Below are positions 41,601 to 50,447 of a stretch of DNA of 64,000 nucleotides, piece by piece. The DNA is taken from the NCBI GenBank assembly GCA_029782365.1, contig JAKOUW010000143.1, positions 124,001 to 188,000 on the forward strand, written 5' to 3'. Below the pieces are notes generated by a model. It saw only the letters and a program-made list of their open reading frames with translations. It searched no databases and was not told the origin of the DNA. This DNA comes from Chloroflexota bacterium (lineage in GTDB: Bacteria > Chloroflexota > Anaerolineae > Anaerolineales > UBA4823). The translations under genes were made by a program, and so were the position numbers. Position 1 is the first letter of the stretch. Each line of letters starts with the position of its first letter.

Positions 41601-42197
41601 CAGGCGGATGGCCTCCAGGGCGTTGTTGGTGAAGGCAGTCTGGTACACCGTGGCGCCCGACTGCGCCAGCACCAGGCCGCGCGTGGCGCTGCGGCGCAGG
41701 GTGGAGGCTTCCAGCCAGAACGAGGAGGTGTTGGCGCACAGCATGCCCGCCGCGCAGTACCAGCCGGCCTTGCCGCTGCTGCCGCCGTATTCCAGGATGA
41801 CATGCTCCAGCCGGCTGTGCTGGCTGTCGGCGCGCAGGTCCAGCGCTCCCCAATCGCCCGGCGCCGGGCTGGCCTGGTTGGAAGTGAACAGCACGGGCTG
41901 GCCGGCCAGGCCGGCCGCCTTGAGCGTGCCGCGCACCGCCAGGCTGTAATTGCCGTCGAAGCGCACCTGCACCCCGGCCTCGATCGACAGCGTCACACCC
42001 GGGTTGACCGTCACGTCGCTGGCGACCAGGTAGGGGCTGCCGGCCAGCGTCCAGGTGGTATCGCTGGCGATGGCCGCCGGGACGAGCGTGCTCAGCCCTG
42101 CCGCGGTTGGCCAGGCCGGCGGCAGCAGAGCCGCCGCCAGAAACAGGATGCCCACCCATAAGACACCGCTAAGCAGGGCGCGTTTCGCCTTATCCAT
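38628..42197 (-). CDS. Large secreted parallel beta-helix protein with C-terminal LFLPALKK
   Basis: A 1189-residue protein with a signal peptide (GVLWVGILFLAAALLPPAWP). Residues ~45-520 are right-handed beta-helix repeats (GVTLSIEAGVQVRFDGNYSL, GALDLRADSQHSRLEHVILE, IFTSLKDDSV). The middle has Ig-like and jelly-roll-like segments, including PLFNGRAPAGALVSLYDSGV. Near the end is a carboxypeptidase-regulatory-like segment (YYAFFVPPGRYRIEASAPGY). It ends WRLFLPALKK. Probably a cell-surface or extracellular protein binding polysaccharide; no lyase residues could be assigned. The start falls just after a short gap from the divergent BI-1 gene. Confidence 0.85.
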   Translation of the reverse strand: MDKAKRALLSGVLWVGILFLAAALLPPAWPTAAGLSTLVPAAIASDTTWTLAGSPYLVASDVTVNPGVTLSIEAGVQVRFDGNYSLAVRGTLKAAGLAGQPVLFTSNQASPAPGDWGALDLRADSQHSRLEHVILEYGGSSGKAGWYCAAGMLCANTSSFWLEASTLRRSATRGLVLAQSGATVYQTAFTNNALEAIRLQACDLAKGECHPKLIDNRFTGNKYPVLLDNAQLPELSGNTASGNEINGLVLNPTCNLKGANTFYAGDLPYVVIASGSWCLIGPYNTPTRLTVQPGTVFKLQNSLKLQYNTVITATGTAEAPIIFTSLKDDSVGGDTNNDGAASSPAPEDWGAIVHEGAGVQASYTHVIWRYGGGTAFGWGPLVAAQGGARVSIRDSELTQAEVGAYAYDTARLDLQTSSLHHLLTAGVDTYSSGAVLLAGNRFTSIGASAVAVQNGAPLIRDNFFQGSPKGVEVICSTAACNPVVSPHNRFIGAEQTGVYVRYPASVCVDARRNAWGDPSGPADSSTAADACLAADNPGQGAQVSDGVNYSPWEGGLGRPVLAEPLCGVTANSQPLFNGRAPAGALVSLYDSGVKIGETTAAGDDRFAWTPGAALGEGAHSLSASAELGGQTSLPSPALALVVDSGLPYDPQGVRILYNFHGVLYSQALRDAQGCASPAASLQTPVWVRPGTLMTVSVPVRSAALSSAADSLPAGLAGAPGRFSQAGGLAGYTPQREVPVQNNSSERIVGYRVASSQYNPDNRIYSGYGEVQAIPGGIPGGMPGTISVNGDADVMLVTEDGALFRADGHLGDPGYGGISVPAGSRPAQVTVHNRTGYSLFPVYFGRPEASGHDYYGGSNLAQGVPPGADEPVGLPASASSDAEYAALALGTSGFKTVFYPLIVQVPAGRDAELTVEGGYGEVDLSNGFPGDICDFGLAPYEDQPPAAGRKPLNLLQYLDPNGVPSKLAAGASLPRIQVGAGKYYWQAYFCDGTPAGHGVVEISEVHRDNMALQLKLECQDKVRIGPYDYPLKRKARLSPQEASAAFDTYQAVFPMSAGPLSFQICRGGYTCSQPLGLVLIDPDGYVYDAAGGPGAVIQGATVICRVYDEDYRAWYRWPAELFESQVNPQVTGADGYYAFFVPPGRYRIEASAPGYAPHTSPDLQVVEAVVHYNVPLTQNTWRLFLPALKK

Positions 42198-42430
42198 GAT
42201 ACCCTCCGTTCCGGATTGGCTGTTTGTCCTTCATCATTATAGCAATTTGGAAGGGCGAATTCAACCAGGGATTCGATGATGCCGCGAGCAGGGGTGGGTC
42301 AACTGGATTCGGGCATAGGGCCTGCCCCTGGGTTTCAACGAAAGACACCGCGCTGCTCCCCTTCTTCATATTCAATTCATCTTTCGGATGTACAATACAC
42401 TCTTGGAATAACATCCAAAGGAGATTTACT

Positions 42431-43147
42431 ATGAACATGTACAATCGCAACGAGCCTGTCATTATTGATGCGCAAAACAGTTTTGATGCCCAGGCCATCA
42501 TGCGCCAGGTGTTCACCTGGATGACGCTGGGCCTGGCGCTGACGGCGGTCGTGGCCTTTGCCACGGTGTTCACCCCGCTGGTGAACCTGGTCGCCAACCC
42601 CATCGTGCTGATGGTCGCCATGATCGCCGAGTTCGGCATCGTGATGGGCATCAGCCTGGGCTTCAACCGCCTCTCGGCAGGCGCAGCCACCGCCCTGTTC
42701 TTCGTGTACGCCGCCCTGAACGGCTTCACGCTGGCTCTGGTGCTGTTGGCCTTCAGCATCGACACGCTCTTCCTGGCCTTCATCGCCACCTCGGCCCTGT
42801 TCGCCGCCATGGCGATCATCGGCTACACCACCCACCTGGACCTGACCCGCATCGGCACGTACCTGATCATGGGCGTGATCGGCCTGGTGATCGCGATGGT
42901 GGTCAATATGTTCGTGGGCAGCGGCCCGCTCGACCTGATCATCAGCGGCCTGGGCGTGCTGATCTTCACCGGATTGACTGCTTATGACACACAGCGCATC
43001 AGCCGCATGGCGGCGCAGTTGAACGTGAGCAGCGGCGGCGAGGGAACTGCCTCGAAAATTGGCATCTACGGCGCCCTGAAGCTCTACCTGGACTTTATCA
43101 ACCTGTTCCTGTTCATCCTGCGCTTCTTCGGCGGCCGCCGGCGGTAA
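42431..43147 (+). CDS. Bax inhibitor-1/YccA-family membrane protein
   Basis: A 238-residue integral membrane protein with seven predicted helices, from VFTWMTLGLALTAVVAFATV to LYLDFINLFLFILRFFGG. Family hallmarks are FTGLTAYDTQRI in the sixth loop and the acidic pair in LKLYLDFINLFL. Family members are pH-sensitive calcium leak channels or modulate membrane proteases. AAGGAG lies ~8 bases before ATG 42431. A single-gene unit. Confidence 0.93.
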   Translation: MNMYNRNEPVIIDAQNSFDAQAIMRQVFTWMTLGLALTAVVAFATVFTPLVNLVANPIVLMVAMIAEFGIVMGISLGFNRLSAGAATALFFVYAALNGFTLALVLLAFSIDTLFLAFIATSALFAAMAIIGYTTHLDLTRIGTYLIMGVIGLVIAMVVNMFVGSGPLDLIISGLGVLIFTGLTAYDTQRISRMAAQLNVSSGGEGTASKIGIYGALKLYLDFINLFLFILRFFGGRRR

Positions 43148-43212
43148 AAGGCAAGCTGGATGGACTCCCCTCGGTCTGTCCAAAAACAGGCCCAACCGAA
43201 TTTTCTGCCAAT

Positions 43213-43248
43213 GGGGCGGGTGACCGCTGTGCGGTGTAGACCCGCCCC
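43213..43248. repeat. Single REP-like palindrome
   Basis: GGGGCGGGT (43213-43221) pairs with ACCCGCCCC (43240-43248). The inner ACCGC/GCGGT also pairs. It belongs to the same GGGGC/GCCCC family as the repeats at 16.4 and 37 kb and is alone between two genes. Confidence 0.5.
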
Positions 43249-43368
43249 TGCCAGCACCTGTGGCGCTTTGGCTATCTCACAGCGTTCTTCTTAGACAGCT
43301 CCATCCCCACCCGCAGGGGGGTTTCGCCGCTCAACAGCGTGCGCCGGGGGCGGTACCCCGCTTGAAAT

Positions 43369-46300
43369 TCACTGCTCGTGCAGGGGGAAAGTGATGATGG
43401 CGCGCGCGCCGGGATGGTTCTCATAAGTGACCTCGCCGCCGATCTGTTCCACCAGCAGGCGAACGAGGCGCATGCCAAAGCCGCTTGAACCAACCCGTTC
43501 CTCCGCCGGCGGCAGGCCAACGCCGTCGTCGGCAAAAACCAGGCGCACCCGCCCGTCCAGGTTCTCGGCTTTGACATAAATCTCACCCTGGTCGCGGCCG
43601 TTAAAGGCGTACTTCATGGCGTTGGTGGTCAATTCGTTCAAGGCCAGTCCCAATGGGGTGAGCAGGCGCGGCGGCAGAATGATATCCTCGATCGAAGTGC
43701 GCACCAGGATGTTTGCCTGGTGCGGGAAGAAATCCACCACCTGCCGCAGCAGGGTGGGCGCGTAGTCGCGCAGCGACACGTCGGTGATCTCCCCAGAGGC
43801 GTACAGCTTGTCATACAGCAGAGTCATACTGCGCACCTGGGTTTCGGCCTGCAGGAGCTCTGCGCGCGCCCCCGGCTCGTTCATGCTCTCGCTCTGCAGG
43901 TGCAGGAGGCTGGCGATGGTGCTCATGTTGTTCTTGATGCGGTGCTGGACTTCATGCAGCAAAAGGTCTTTGCTGGCAAGCAGTTCTTGACTGCGCTGTT
44001 CGGCAGTTTTCCGCCGGGTGATGTCGATCTGCGCGCCGTACCACACGGTGGAGCCGTCGGGGCGGCGGCTGGGGGTGGAGCGCAGGAGCATCCAGCGCAC
44101 CTCGCCGCTGACAGCGTGGCGCTGTTGGACTTCAATTTCGAAAGGCGCCAGGTCCAGCTTGGACTGCGCCTCCAGGCGCGCCAGCTCTGGCAGGTATTCC
44201 GGCAGCACCTGGGCGTAGATCAGGCCGGCGTCTTGCATGGCGGTCTGGATGTCCACGCCGGTCAGGCTGTGCATCGAAGCGCTCAGGAATTCGAAATGCA
44301 GCGCTCCATGCACATCCTGCGCCAGGATGTACAGTCCCACATCCGCCAGGTTGTCGCTCAGCAGGCGCAGCCTGGCCTCGGCGGCGCGCAGAGCGTTCTC
44401 GGAGCGTTTGACGGTGACGACATGCCAGGCCACATCGGCCAGGTTGGAGACCAACCGGATATCATGCTCGGTGTAATCGCTGGGCTTGTTGCCCACACCC
44501 AGGATGGCGACGATTTTATCGCCGCGCGTCACCGGCACGCTCAGCACGCGTCTCACTTCGGCATGCCCGGCGGGCAGGCCCTTGCGCCCGGGAGCGGCTG
44601 TGTAATCGTTGTACACCACCGGCCGCCGCTGGCGGAAACAGTCGGCCCATACGCCGGCGGCGTCCAGCGGGTAATGCCTGCCCTCGCCTTCCGCCTGGCA
44701 GTATTCCTGCAAAGTGCGCGTCGACCAGGCCTGCAGGGACAGCGTCTGCTGGTCGGGCTGGACAAGATGGAAAAACCCCACCGGGCTGTCCACCAGCGGT
44801 GTGATCATATCCAGGGAGGCTTGCAAAAATTCATTTTCTGTCTCGCCTCCCACCTGCTGCAAAAGCGCCAGGCGCATCTTCAAGATGGTGTCATTCACCA
44901 GCCGTTCGCTGATGTCATGGATAATGGAGAATAAGACGGTCTGACCCTGGAAGGAGATAGGCGCCGAATAGACTTCCACGGTGCGCGTTTCGCCGTTCGC
45001 CAGGCGGTGCGGAACCACGAACGGCCTGGATTGGGCGCCGAACGTCTCTCGGCGCCGCGCGGCGACTTCTTCCGGCGTTAACAGGTTGAGATCGGAGATC
45101 TGCATGGCGGTCAGTTCGGCGCGCGTGTAGCCGTAAAAAGCGCAGGCCGCCTGGTTGGCGTCCAGGATGCGGCCGGTCTCCGGCTCCAACAGCAGCATGG
45201 CGGCTGTGTGGCGCTCGAACATGTGGCGGAAGCGTTCTTCGCTGGCCAACAGAGACTCTTCCATCACGCGGCGGGAGGTGATATCGCTGGCGATGCCCTC
45301 GATCAGCACTTCCTCTCCCTGCATATAACGGCCGATGGAGCGGTCGCGCACCCAATGCCAGTTACCCTGCATGTCGCGCAGGCGGTACTCAACATCATAG
45401 CTCCTGCCAGCCTCGAACTGCTCGATCACCTGGGCAACGCGCGGCAGGTCATCGGGGTGAATGGATTGGTTCCACAGGAAGGGGTGCTCGTACAGGTAAT
45501 CGAGTGAAACGCCCAGCAGGTTTTCGGCGTGCGGCGAGTAATAGATGCCGCCGCGTTTGCTGGAAAATGTGTAGATCACATCTGGGGCGTTCTCCACCAC
45601 CCGGCGGTAGCGCGCATCGCTGGCGTTCAGGGCTTCGACGGCGAGCACCTGCTCGGTGATGTCCTGGGCGGTGCCGTGCAAGGCAATGATTTTCCCGTTT
45701 TCAGCGCGCTCCACGTCGCCGCGCAGGAACACATGGCGCACCTCGCCGTCTGGGCGGCGCAGGTCAAGGGTCACCTCGAACGGCTCGCCGCTCTCCACCG
45801 CCCGGGCCACGATGGTATTGCGGCGCACCAGGCTCTCGGGCGTGTAAATCTCACCCAGCTCTTGCACGGTGGGCGAAGGCAGGTTCGTATCCCGCTGGAT
45901 GATCAGGTACAGCTCTTCCGACCAGGTGGTCACGCCGGTGGCCAGTTCGGTGCGCCAGGTGCCCAGGTGCGCCTCGCGCTGGGCTTCGCGCAGGTTCTTT
46001 TCGCTCTGGCGGATGCGCTGGTGGGCCTGGGCCAGCTTGAAGGCCATCTTGATGGAGGCAAACAGCACCGCCGGGTTGCTGTTTTTCACCACGTAGCCGT
46101 AGGAGGTGATCTGCTCGGTCTTCTCGACGACCGCTTTTTCGGTGTGCGACGACAGGAAGATGACTGGGATCTCGCGCTCGGCCAAAATGCGTTGGGCGGC
46201 CTGGGTGCCATCCATGCCGCGCCCCAGGTTGATATCCATCAAAACCAGGTCAACCGGTTTATTTTGTGCGCAGACCAGCCTGACGGCATCTTCGCCGCTG

Positions 46301-46410
46301 TGCGCCAGCAGCACCTGGTAGCCCTCGGCGCGCAAGAGCTGCTCTTCCCCCAGGGCAATGAGCACTTCATCTTCTACCAGCAAAATTGTCTTGGGATGGT
46401 CTTCGGGCAT
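43369..46410 (-). CDS. Hybrid sensor: receiver, multiple PAS, GAF and HisKA_2 histidine kinase
   Basis: About 1013 residues. The order is a receiver domain (ILLVEDEVLIALGEEQLL, phospho-acceptor in DLVLMDINLG), three or more PAS/PAC units (one with FSSKRGGIYYSPHAENLL), a GAF domain (DSPVGFFHLVQPDQQTLSLQ), another PAS, then a HisKA_2 dimerisation domain (HEVQHRIKNNMSTIASLLHL) and HATPase_c (LNELTTNAMKYAF, FADDGVGLP). A cytoplasmic multi-input sensor with no transmembrane helix; GAF and PAS can bind flavin, heme or small ligands. ATG 46410 (MPEDHPKTILL) is preferred over a TTG at 46464; neither has a strong ribosome binding site. No response regulator gene is adjacent. Confidence 0.9.
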   Translation of the reverse strand: MPEDHPKTILLVEDEVLIALGEEQLLRAEGYQVLLAHSGEDAVRLVCAQNKPVDLVLMDINLGRGMDGTQAAQRILAEREIPVIFLSSHTEKAVVEKTEQITSYGYVVKNSNPAVLFASIKMAFKLAQAHQRIRQSEKNLREAQREAHLGTWRTELATGVTTWSEELYLIIQRDTNLPSPTVQELGEIYTPESLVRRNTIVARAVESGEPFEVTLDLRRPDGEVRHVFLRGDVERAENGKIIALHGTAQDITEQVLAVEALNASDARYRRVVENAPDVIYTFSSKRGGIYYSPHAENLLGVSLDYLYEHPFLWNQSIHPDDLPRVAQVIEQFEAGRSYDVEYRLRDMQGNWHWVRDRSIGRYMQGEEVLIEGIASDITSRRVMEESLLASEERFRHMFERHTAAMLLLEPETGRILDANQAACAFYGYTRAELTAMQISDLNLLTPEEVAARRRETFGAQSRPFVVPHRLANGETRTVEVYSAPISFQGQTVLFSIIHDISERLVNDTILKMRLALLQQVGGETENEFLQASLDMITPLVDSPVGFFHLVQPDQQTLSLQAWSTRTLQEYCQAEGEGRHYPLDAAGVWADCFRQRRPVVYNDYTAAPGRKGLPAGHAEVRRVLSVPVTRGDKIVAILGVGNKPSDYTEHDIRLVSNLADVAWHVVTVKRSENALRAAEARLRLLSDNLADVGLYILAQDVHGALHFEFLSASMHSLTGVDIQTAMQDAGLIYAQVLPEYLPELARLEAQSKLDLAPFEIEVQQRHAVSGEVRWMLLRSTPSRRPDGSTVWYGAQIDITRRKTAEQRSQELLASKDLLLHEVQHRIKNNMSTIASLLHLQSESMNEPGARAELLQAETQVRSMTLLYDKLYASGEITDVSLRDYAPTLLRQVVDFFPHQANILVRTSIEDIILPPRLLTPLGLALNELTTNAMKYAFNGRDQGEIYVKAENLDGRVRLVFADDGVGLPPAEERVGSSGFGMRLVRLLVEQIGGEVTYENHPGARAIITFPLHEQ

Positions 46411-46588
46411 GTATTTTCGTGAGGCGAGCAGGGAATCGAACGTGCTGAGCTGGATGGAATACAACCAATCATAACACCAGCCAGTGCTCCTGCAAAGATA
46501 AAATAAGATGAGCGTTGGGCGGCGGGCAGGTCTGAACTGCGGCGCGCATGCCGGCCGTTACGCCCAAAACAAAGCGCGTCTCTGGTTT

Positions 46589-47407
46589 TCAAGCCGCAGA
46601 TCGCAGGCCGGCAAACAGGTCGTCTTCGACCGCCCGCCCGCCGTTCACCAGGCTGAAAACGCGGATAAAAGTGCCGGCGCTGAAGAACTGCATCAGTGTC
46701 TCACGCGGCAGATCCACCAGCGGGCCGTAGCCGGCGAGCTGGCTCTGGTGACACTGCACCGCCCGCCAGGCCGTATCGAAATGGGCGCGGGCGTCGATGC
46801 GCGCCGAGATCGCCCAATCGGGCCAGCCCATGTGCTGGCGCTCCACGCCGTCCACTTCCATGCTGATGGCGCCCACTTCCTGGCGCACCGCGGCGACAAA
46901 GGCCAGCGAATCCACCATGTGGTAAAACTTCTGCACGCGGTGCGCTGGCAGGTCCGGCGAGACGGCGTAGCTGGCGTCGGCGGCGCAGACCAGGGCGGCG
47001 GCGCAGAACTGCGCCAGGGCGATGTGGTCGGGGTGTCCGTAATTGCCGTCATAACCGAAAGTCACCACCACCTGCGGGCGCAGGCGGCGGATGTGCGCCA
47101 CCAGGCGGGCGATGATCTGCGCCGGCCCGGCGCGGTCCACGTCGCCGTCCAGGTAATCCAGGTGAAACACGCCGCGCAGGCCGAGAATCTGGGCGGCGGC
47201 CTGCAGTTCGCCCTGGCGCAGGCGGCCCAGCTCGGCCAGGCCAGGGTTTTCGTTTTCCAGCCCGTTCCAGCCGCGCTCGCCGCGCGTGGCGCACACCAGG
47301 TAGGTCTCCACCCCCTGTGCGGCGTATTTCGCCAGGGTCGGTCCCATGCCCAGCGATTCATCGTCGGGATGGGGAAAAACAGCCAACAGCCTGAGTTGTT
47401 CTGCCAT
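46589..47407 (-). CDS. PIG-L family deacetylase
   Basis: A 272-residue zinc-dependent N-deacetylase of the PIG-L/LmbE family: AVFPHPDDESLGMGP and YGHPDHIALAQF give the metal-binding residues. The family removes acetyl groups from N-acetylglucosaminyl compounds, for example in mycothiol- or bacillithiol-type thiols and glycolipids. ATG 47407 is chosen (GGAGG seven bases upstream) over an earlier start. A 34-bp inverted repeat overlaps its likely promoter. Confidence 0.9.
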   Translation of the reverse strand: MAEQLRLLAVFPHPDDESLGMGPTLAKYAAQGVETYLVCATRGERGWNGLENENPGLAELGRLRQGELQAAAQILGLRGVFHLDYLDGDVDRAGPAQIIARLVAHIRRLRPQVVVTFGYDGNYGHPDHIALAQFCAAALVCAADASYAVSPDLPAHRVQKFYHMVDSLAFVAAVRQEVGAISMEVDGVERQHMGWPDWAISARIDARAHFDTAWRAVQCHQSQLAGYGPLVDLPRETLMQFFSAGTFIRVFSLVNGGRAVEDDLFAGLRSAA

Positions 47408-47423
47408 AGCGCCTCCAGGGAAT

Positions 47424-47457
47424 AATTTTGACAATATTACCTTATCTTGTCAAAATT
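47424..47457 (-). promoter_or_regulatory. Promoter with long inverted repeat upstream of PIG-L gene
   Basis: AATTTTGACAA (47424-47434) and TTGTCAAAATT (47447-47457) are perfect 11-bp arms around 12 bases. On the minus strand TTGACA (47453-47448), 17 bases and CAAAAT (47430-47425) make a promoter whose two hexamers both lie within the arms. This layout suggests control by a dimeric repressor. Confidence 0.6.
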
Positions 47458-47570
47458 AACAACCTGCCGGCGGGAAGTGGACCTGACTTAATCGAAATCT
47501 GGCAAGAGCCTGACCTCCTGACTGGGGATGACCATGATCTGGGCGCGGCCGGCAGGCAAGGCGCCAAAAT

Positions 47571-47613
47571 AAAATTGCAGCCCGCGGCGCAAACTGCCGC
47601 TGGCTGCAATTTT
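47571..47613 (-). terminator. Intrinsic terminator of DUF1269 operon
   Basis: AAAATTGCAGCC (47571-47582) pairs with GGCTGCAATTTT (47602-47613), with additional GCGGC/GCCGC pairing inside. On the minus strand it is followed by TTTTATTTT. It lies 21 bases after the stop at 47635. Confidence 0.75.
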
Positions 47614-47634
47614 TGTTCAGCTCAGGCCAGGTGG

Positions 47635-48435
47635 TCAGGCCGATACAGCCTGCTTGGCGAGTTCCCACGCTTGCTTGAGCAGATCGGCGCGCCGCTTCTG
47701 GTCGGCCTTCAGCTCAGCGATGCGCGCCTCACGCTTGGCCTTCCGCTCGCCGCTTTCCTTGGCCATCTGCTCCTGCAAGGACTTGATCTTGGCGTCCGTT
47801 TCCTGCTTACTGGCCTCGATCCGCGCCTGGATTTCCTCCTGCCTGGCTTGCAGTTTAGCTTTGGCTGCGTCCACTTTCGCCTGCAGTTTGGCTCGGGCTT
47901 CCCCGGCCGCCCGGTCACGTTCGGCTTCCAGATCATCAAGATCGGCGTTCAGCGCCGCCACATCCTGCTCGATCTGAGCGTCCAAGACTTCCCAGCGTGA
48001 GCGGCGCAAGACAACCCCACCCAGGGATTCCATGCGCGTATCGACCGGCAGTGTCCACTCTTCCCAGACCTCGGCCACAACGGCAGCCTTGCCGGGCAGC
48101 AGGGATTTTTCGACTTCTGAGATGAAATCTTCGCTAATCCCCAGGTTTGCCAGGTCATACAGCGCGCCCCCAGACATCCCGACGCTCGCCCCGACGACGG
48201 CGCCTACCGGCCCACCGATCAGGCCGAGCAGGCTCCCGGTGAGCATGCCCACAGCCGTCCCAATCGGACCTGCGTCGCCCTGCTGCTTGACGGTGACCTT
48301 GCCGCTGGCGTCTCTGGCGATGACAGCCTTGGCGTAGAGGTTGATACTGCCTTCATACTGCAGTTCCTGCAGGACGTTCGAACCCTCGTAGGCTTTGATC
48401 TCACTATCGAATACAATCACAAGCATCTTATCCAT
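47635..48435 (-). CDS. DUF1269 protein with C-terminal coiled coil
   Basis: A 266-residue protein. Residues 1-150 match DUF1269: MLVIVFDSEIKAYEGSNVLQ, a glycine-rich membrane-interacting hairpin (GMLTGSLLGLIGGPVGAVVG) and EKSLLPGKAAVVAEVWEEWT. Residues ~155-260 are a long charged coiled coil (RDRAAGEARAKLQAKVDAAK). The family is common in stress-related and environmental bacteria; its function is unknown. AAAGGAG precedes ATG 48435. It follows the HdeD-like gene by ~100 bases and is probably co-transcribed from the 49.2-kb promoter. Confidence 0.85.
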   Translation of the reverse strand: MDKMLVIVFDSEIKAYEGSNVLQELQYEGSINLYAKAVIARDASGKVTVKQQGDAGPIGTAVGMLTGSLLGLIGGPVGAVVGASVGMSGGALYDLANLGISEDFISEVEKSLLPGKAAVVAEVWEEWTLPVDTRMESLGGVVLRRSRWEVLDAQIEQDVAALNADLDDLEAERDRAAGEARAKLQAKVDAAKAKLQARQEEIQARIEASKQETDAKIKSLQEQMAKESGERKAKREARIAELKADQKRRADLLKQAWELAKQAVSA

Positions 48436-48536
48436 TTTCGTATCTCCTTTTATACTCACAAATTTGTTTTTTGTTTTTTTTTATAACCTGCGCGCTTTTC
48501 CACTGCGCACACCGCCTGGGGAAAAGCATGCCGGCA

Positions 48537-49103
48537 TTACAGACCAGGTTGGGCGGCTTTTTCGAGCTGGCGCCGCAAACCGCTCAAACGGAAGGCAAAG
48601 AATATCTCCGAAATACCGAAGACGAAGGCGTAAATTCCGATCATCCAAATCAGGCTGACGGCGCCCACGCCCGGAAAAACGAACAGCAGTGCGCCGAAGG
48701 CGATGGAGAGCAAGCCGCCAAGGATCAGCATCCATTCATCCGTGATCACACGCCGGAGCTGGATTGCAGCTACGATCTCAAAAACGCCCGTGGTGAGCGC
48801 CCAGGCTGCCACGAAATACAACAGGCCGAGCGCGGTGATGTTGGGCCACAGGAAGGTCAAAAGACCGATGACGGTCCCCGCTGCGCCTTCCAACAGCACC
48901 GCCCACCAGCGGTTGAAAAACCGGTAGGAAGCGACGCCGGCGAACATGGCAAACAGGCCATCCACCAACGCGTAAGCGCCGAACACCAGAACCAGGAATT
49001 GCAGAGCCTGTTCGGGCCGGGCGATGGCCGCGGCGCCGAAGATGATAGCCGCTGCGCCGCGCACAGCGTACAACCACCAGTTACGAGAAATTCTTTCTAA
49101 CAT
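48537..49103 (-). CDS. HdeD/DUF308-family membrane protein
   Basis: A 188-residue protein with six predicted helices in three DUF308 repeats, beginning WWLYAVRGAAAIIFGAAAIA and including WWAVLLEGAAGTVIGLLTFL. HdeD is linked to acid resistance in enterobacteria. It is the first gene after the activator-type promoter at 49185-49242, with DUF1269 next, which fits an envelope-stress role. Confidence 0.88.
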   Translation of the reverse strand: MLERISRNWWLYAVRGAAAIIFGAAAIARPEQALQFLVLVFGAYALVDGLFAMFAGVASYRFFNRWWAVLLEGAAGTVIGLLTFLWPNITALGLLYFVAAWALTTGVFEIVAAIQLRRVITDEWMLILGGLLSIAFGALLFVFPGVGAVSLIWMIGIYAFVFGISEIFFAFRLSGLRRQLEKAAQPGL

Positions 49104-49184
49104 TGTCTAATCCTCCAAATCAAAAGTTTCGATTGGGATCTCCGTATTCATTGACACAGATGATCCGAACAGTTTGTTATGCAT

Positions 49185-49242
49185 AGGATACCGGAAGGCA
49201 GAGCAGCCGTCATGCATCCAAAGTGCTATAAAAGTGCTATTA
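49185..49242 (-). promoter_or_regulatory. Activated promoter, copy 1 (HdeD-DUF1269 operon)
   Basis: On the minus strand: ATGACG (49213-49208), 17 bases, TATCCT (49190-49185). Directly upstream lies a direct repeat TAGCACTTT-TA-TAGCACTTT followed by GGATGC (49242-49214). The same block recurs at 51.6 kb. A weak -35 with an adjoining 11-bp-period repeat is the layout of an activator-dependent promoter. Confidence 0.65.
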
Positions 49243-49250
49243 TTCCCTTT

Positions 49251-50375
49251 TCAGGCACAGGCCGCCGCCCAGGCGAGTTCGGCCACATCATACGCGGCGC
49301 GTGGATGACCCACACTGCGCGCATTCTGAGCCTGCTGGCGGTACAGGCGGCGATCATCCTGCAGCCAGTGGCACATCGTTTCGAGGACTTCAATCGGATC
49401 TTGCGCCAGCACCCCGGCGTTTCCGGAGACCACATACTCGGCATTGCCGGTTTCCTGACCAGGGATGACATCCACCAGGATCATTGGCCGTCCGCACGCC
49501 AGCGCCTCGGAGACGATGAGTCCGCCGGCTTTGCTCAAGATGCAGTCCGCAGCCCTCATAAAAGACCCCATATCAGCCACAAAATTGTAAATGTGCGTTT
49601 CCACATGCCATTCCGTTTCCTGAAAGCGCCGGTGGAGTTCATCATCCCCGCCTGCCACAACCACCAACTGCAGGGGCAGCCCAGAATGATTTAAAACTTT
49701 CAGCGAATCGTACAAATGCTCGACGCGCTTGCTCCCAACGGCAAGGACTGTGAATGCATCTGGACGCCATCCCAGTTGCTGACGCAGGGAAACCTGGTCT
49801 TGGTCCCCTTTTAAAAGTCCTGGACGAACGGGAATGCCCGTGATCTTCACTTTTTCGGGCGGCAGATCGGCTTTGATCGCCAGATCGTAGACGGTTTGGG
49901 TGGGCACCAGGCACAGATCGGCAGCCGGATGGAACCACAGGCGGTTGACAGTCCCAAGGTCGGTGACAACCGTCAGCAATGGAATGTGATGTTTTTCACT
50001 CGCAAACACTGCCGATAAAATGCCCTGATAGAACGGATACGGGCAGACGATGACATCGGGGCGTTTCTGGCGGATGATCTTGCGCAGAACGTTGAACAAC
50101 GTCAGCGTAAAAGTGCCTTTGACCAGGTTGCTCACCAATGGGGTTTCGCCAACCTGGTATCCCAGCTTATACAGCTCGGGCGCCTCTCGGACCAACCTGT
50201 CGTAGTCGCTTTGGTTTTCCTTGAAGAATGCTGGGGCACGCGGATCGTCCAAAGGGTTAACGATATCCACCTGGCATTCCTGCCCATGCATTTCTTGCAA
50301 AGTTTCGGCAATCGCCTTGGCGGCGCTGCGATGTCCATAGCCATAATCGGCTGTTAAAATGAGTATCTTCTTCAT
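49251..50375 (-). CDS. MGDG-synthase-like glycosyltransferase
   Basis: A 374-residue GT-B enzyme. The N-terminal MGDG-synthase motif is LILTADYGYGHRSAAKAIAE. The C-terminal GT28-type domain has LAVGSKRVEHLYDSL and the nucleotide-sugar site SKAGGLIVSEALACGRPMIL. It would transfer a sugar to diacylglycerol to make a membrane glycolipid. ATG 50375 is chosen (CGGAG upstream, motif follows). It lies 72 bases after the BON gene and is probably its operon partner. Confidence 0.88.
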   Translation of the reverse strand: MKKILILTADYGYGHRSAAKAIAETLQEMHGQECQVDIVNPLDDPRAPAFFKENQSDYDRLVREAPELYKLGYQVGETPLVSNLVKGTFTLTLFNVLRKIIRQKRPDVIVCPYPFYQGILSAVFASEKHHIPLLTVVTDLGTVNRLWFHPAADLCLVPTQTVYDLAIKADLPPEKVKITGIPVRPGLLKGDQDQVSLRQQLGWRPDAFTVLAVGSKRVEHLYDSLKVLNHSGLPLQLVVVAGGDDELHRRFQETEWHVETHIYNFVADMGSFMRAADCILSKAGGLIVSEALACGRPMILVDVIPGQETGNAEYVVSGNAGVLAQDPIEVLETMCHWLQDDRRLYRQQAQNARSVGHPRAAYDVAELAWAAACA

Positions 50376-50447
50376 ATTTTCTCCGTTTTCTGTTTTCATT
50401 GTGTGAATAAAACCCGTTTCTAAATGCGTTCAACCTGCGCCCAGGTT

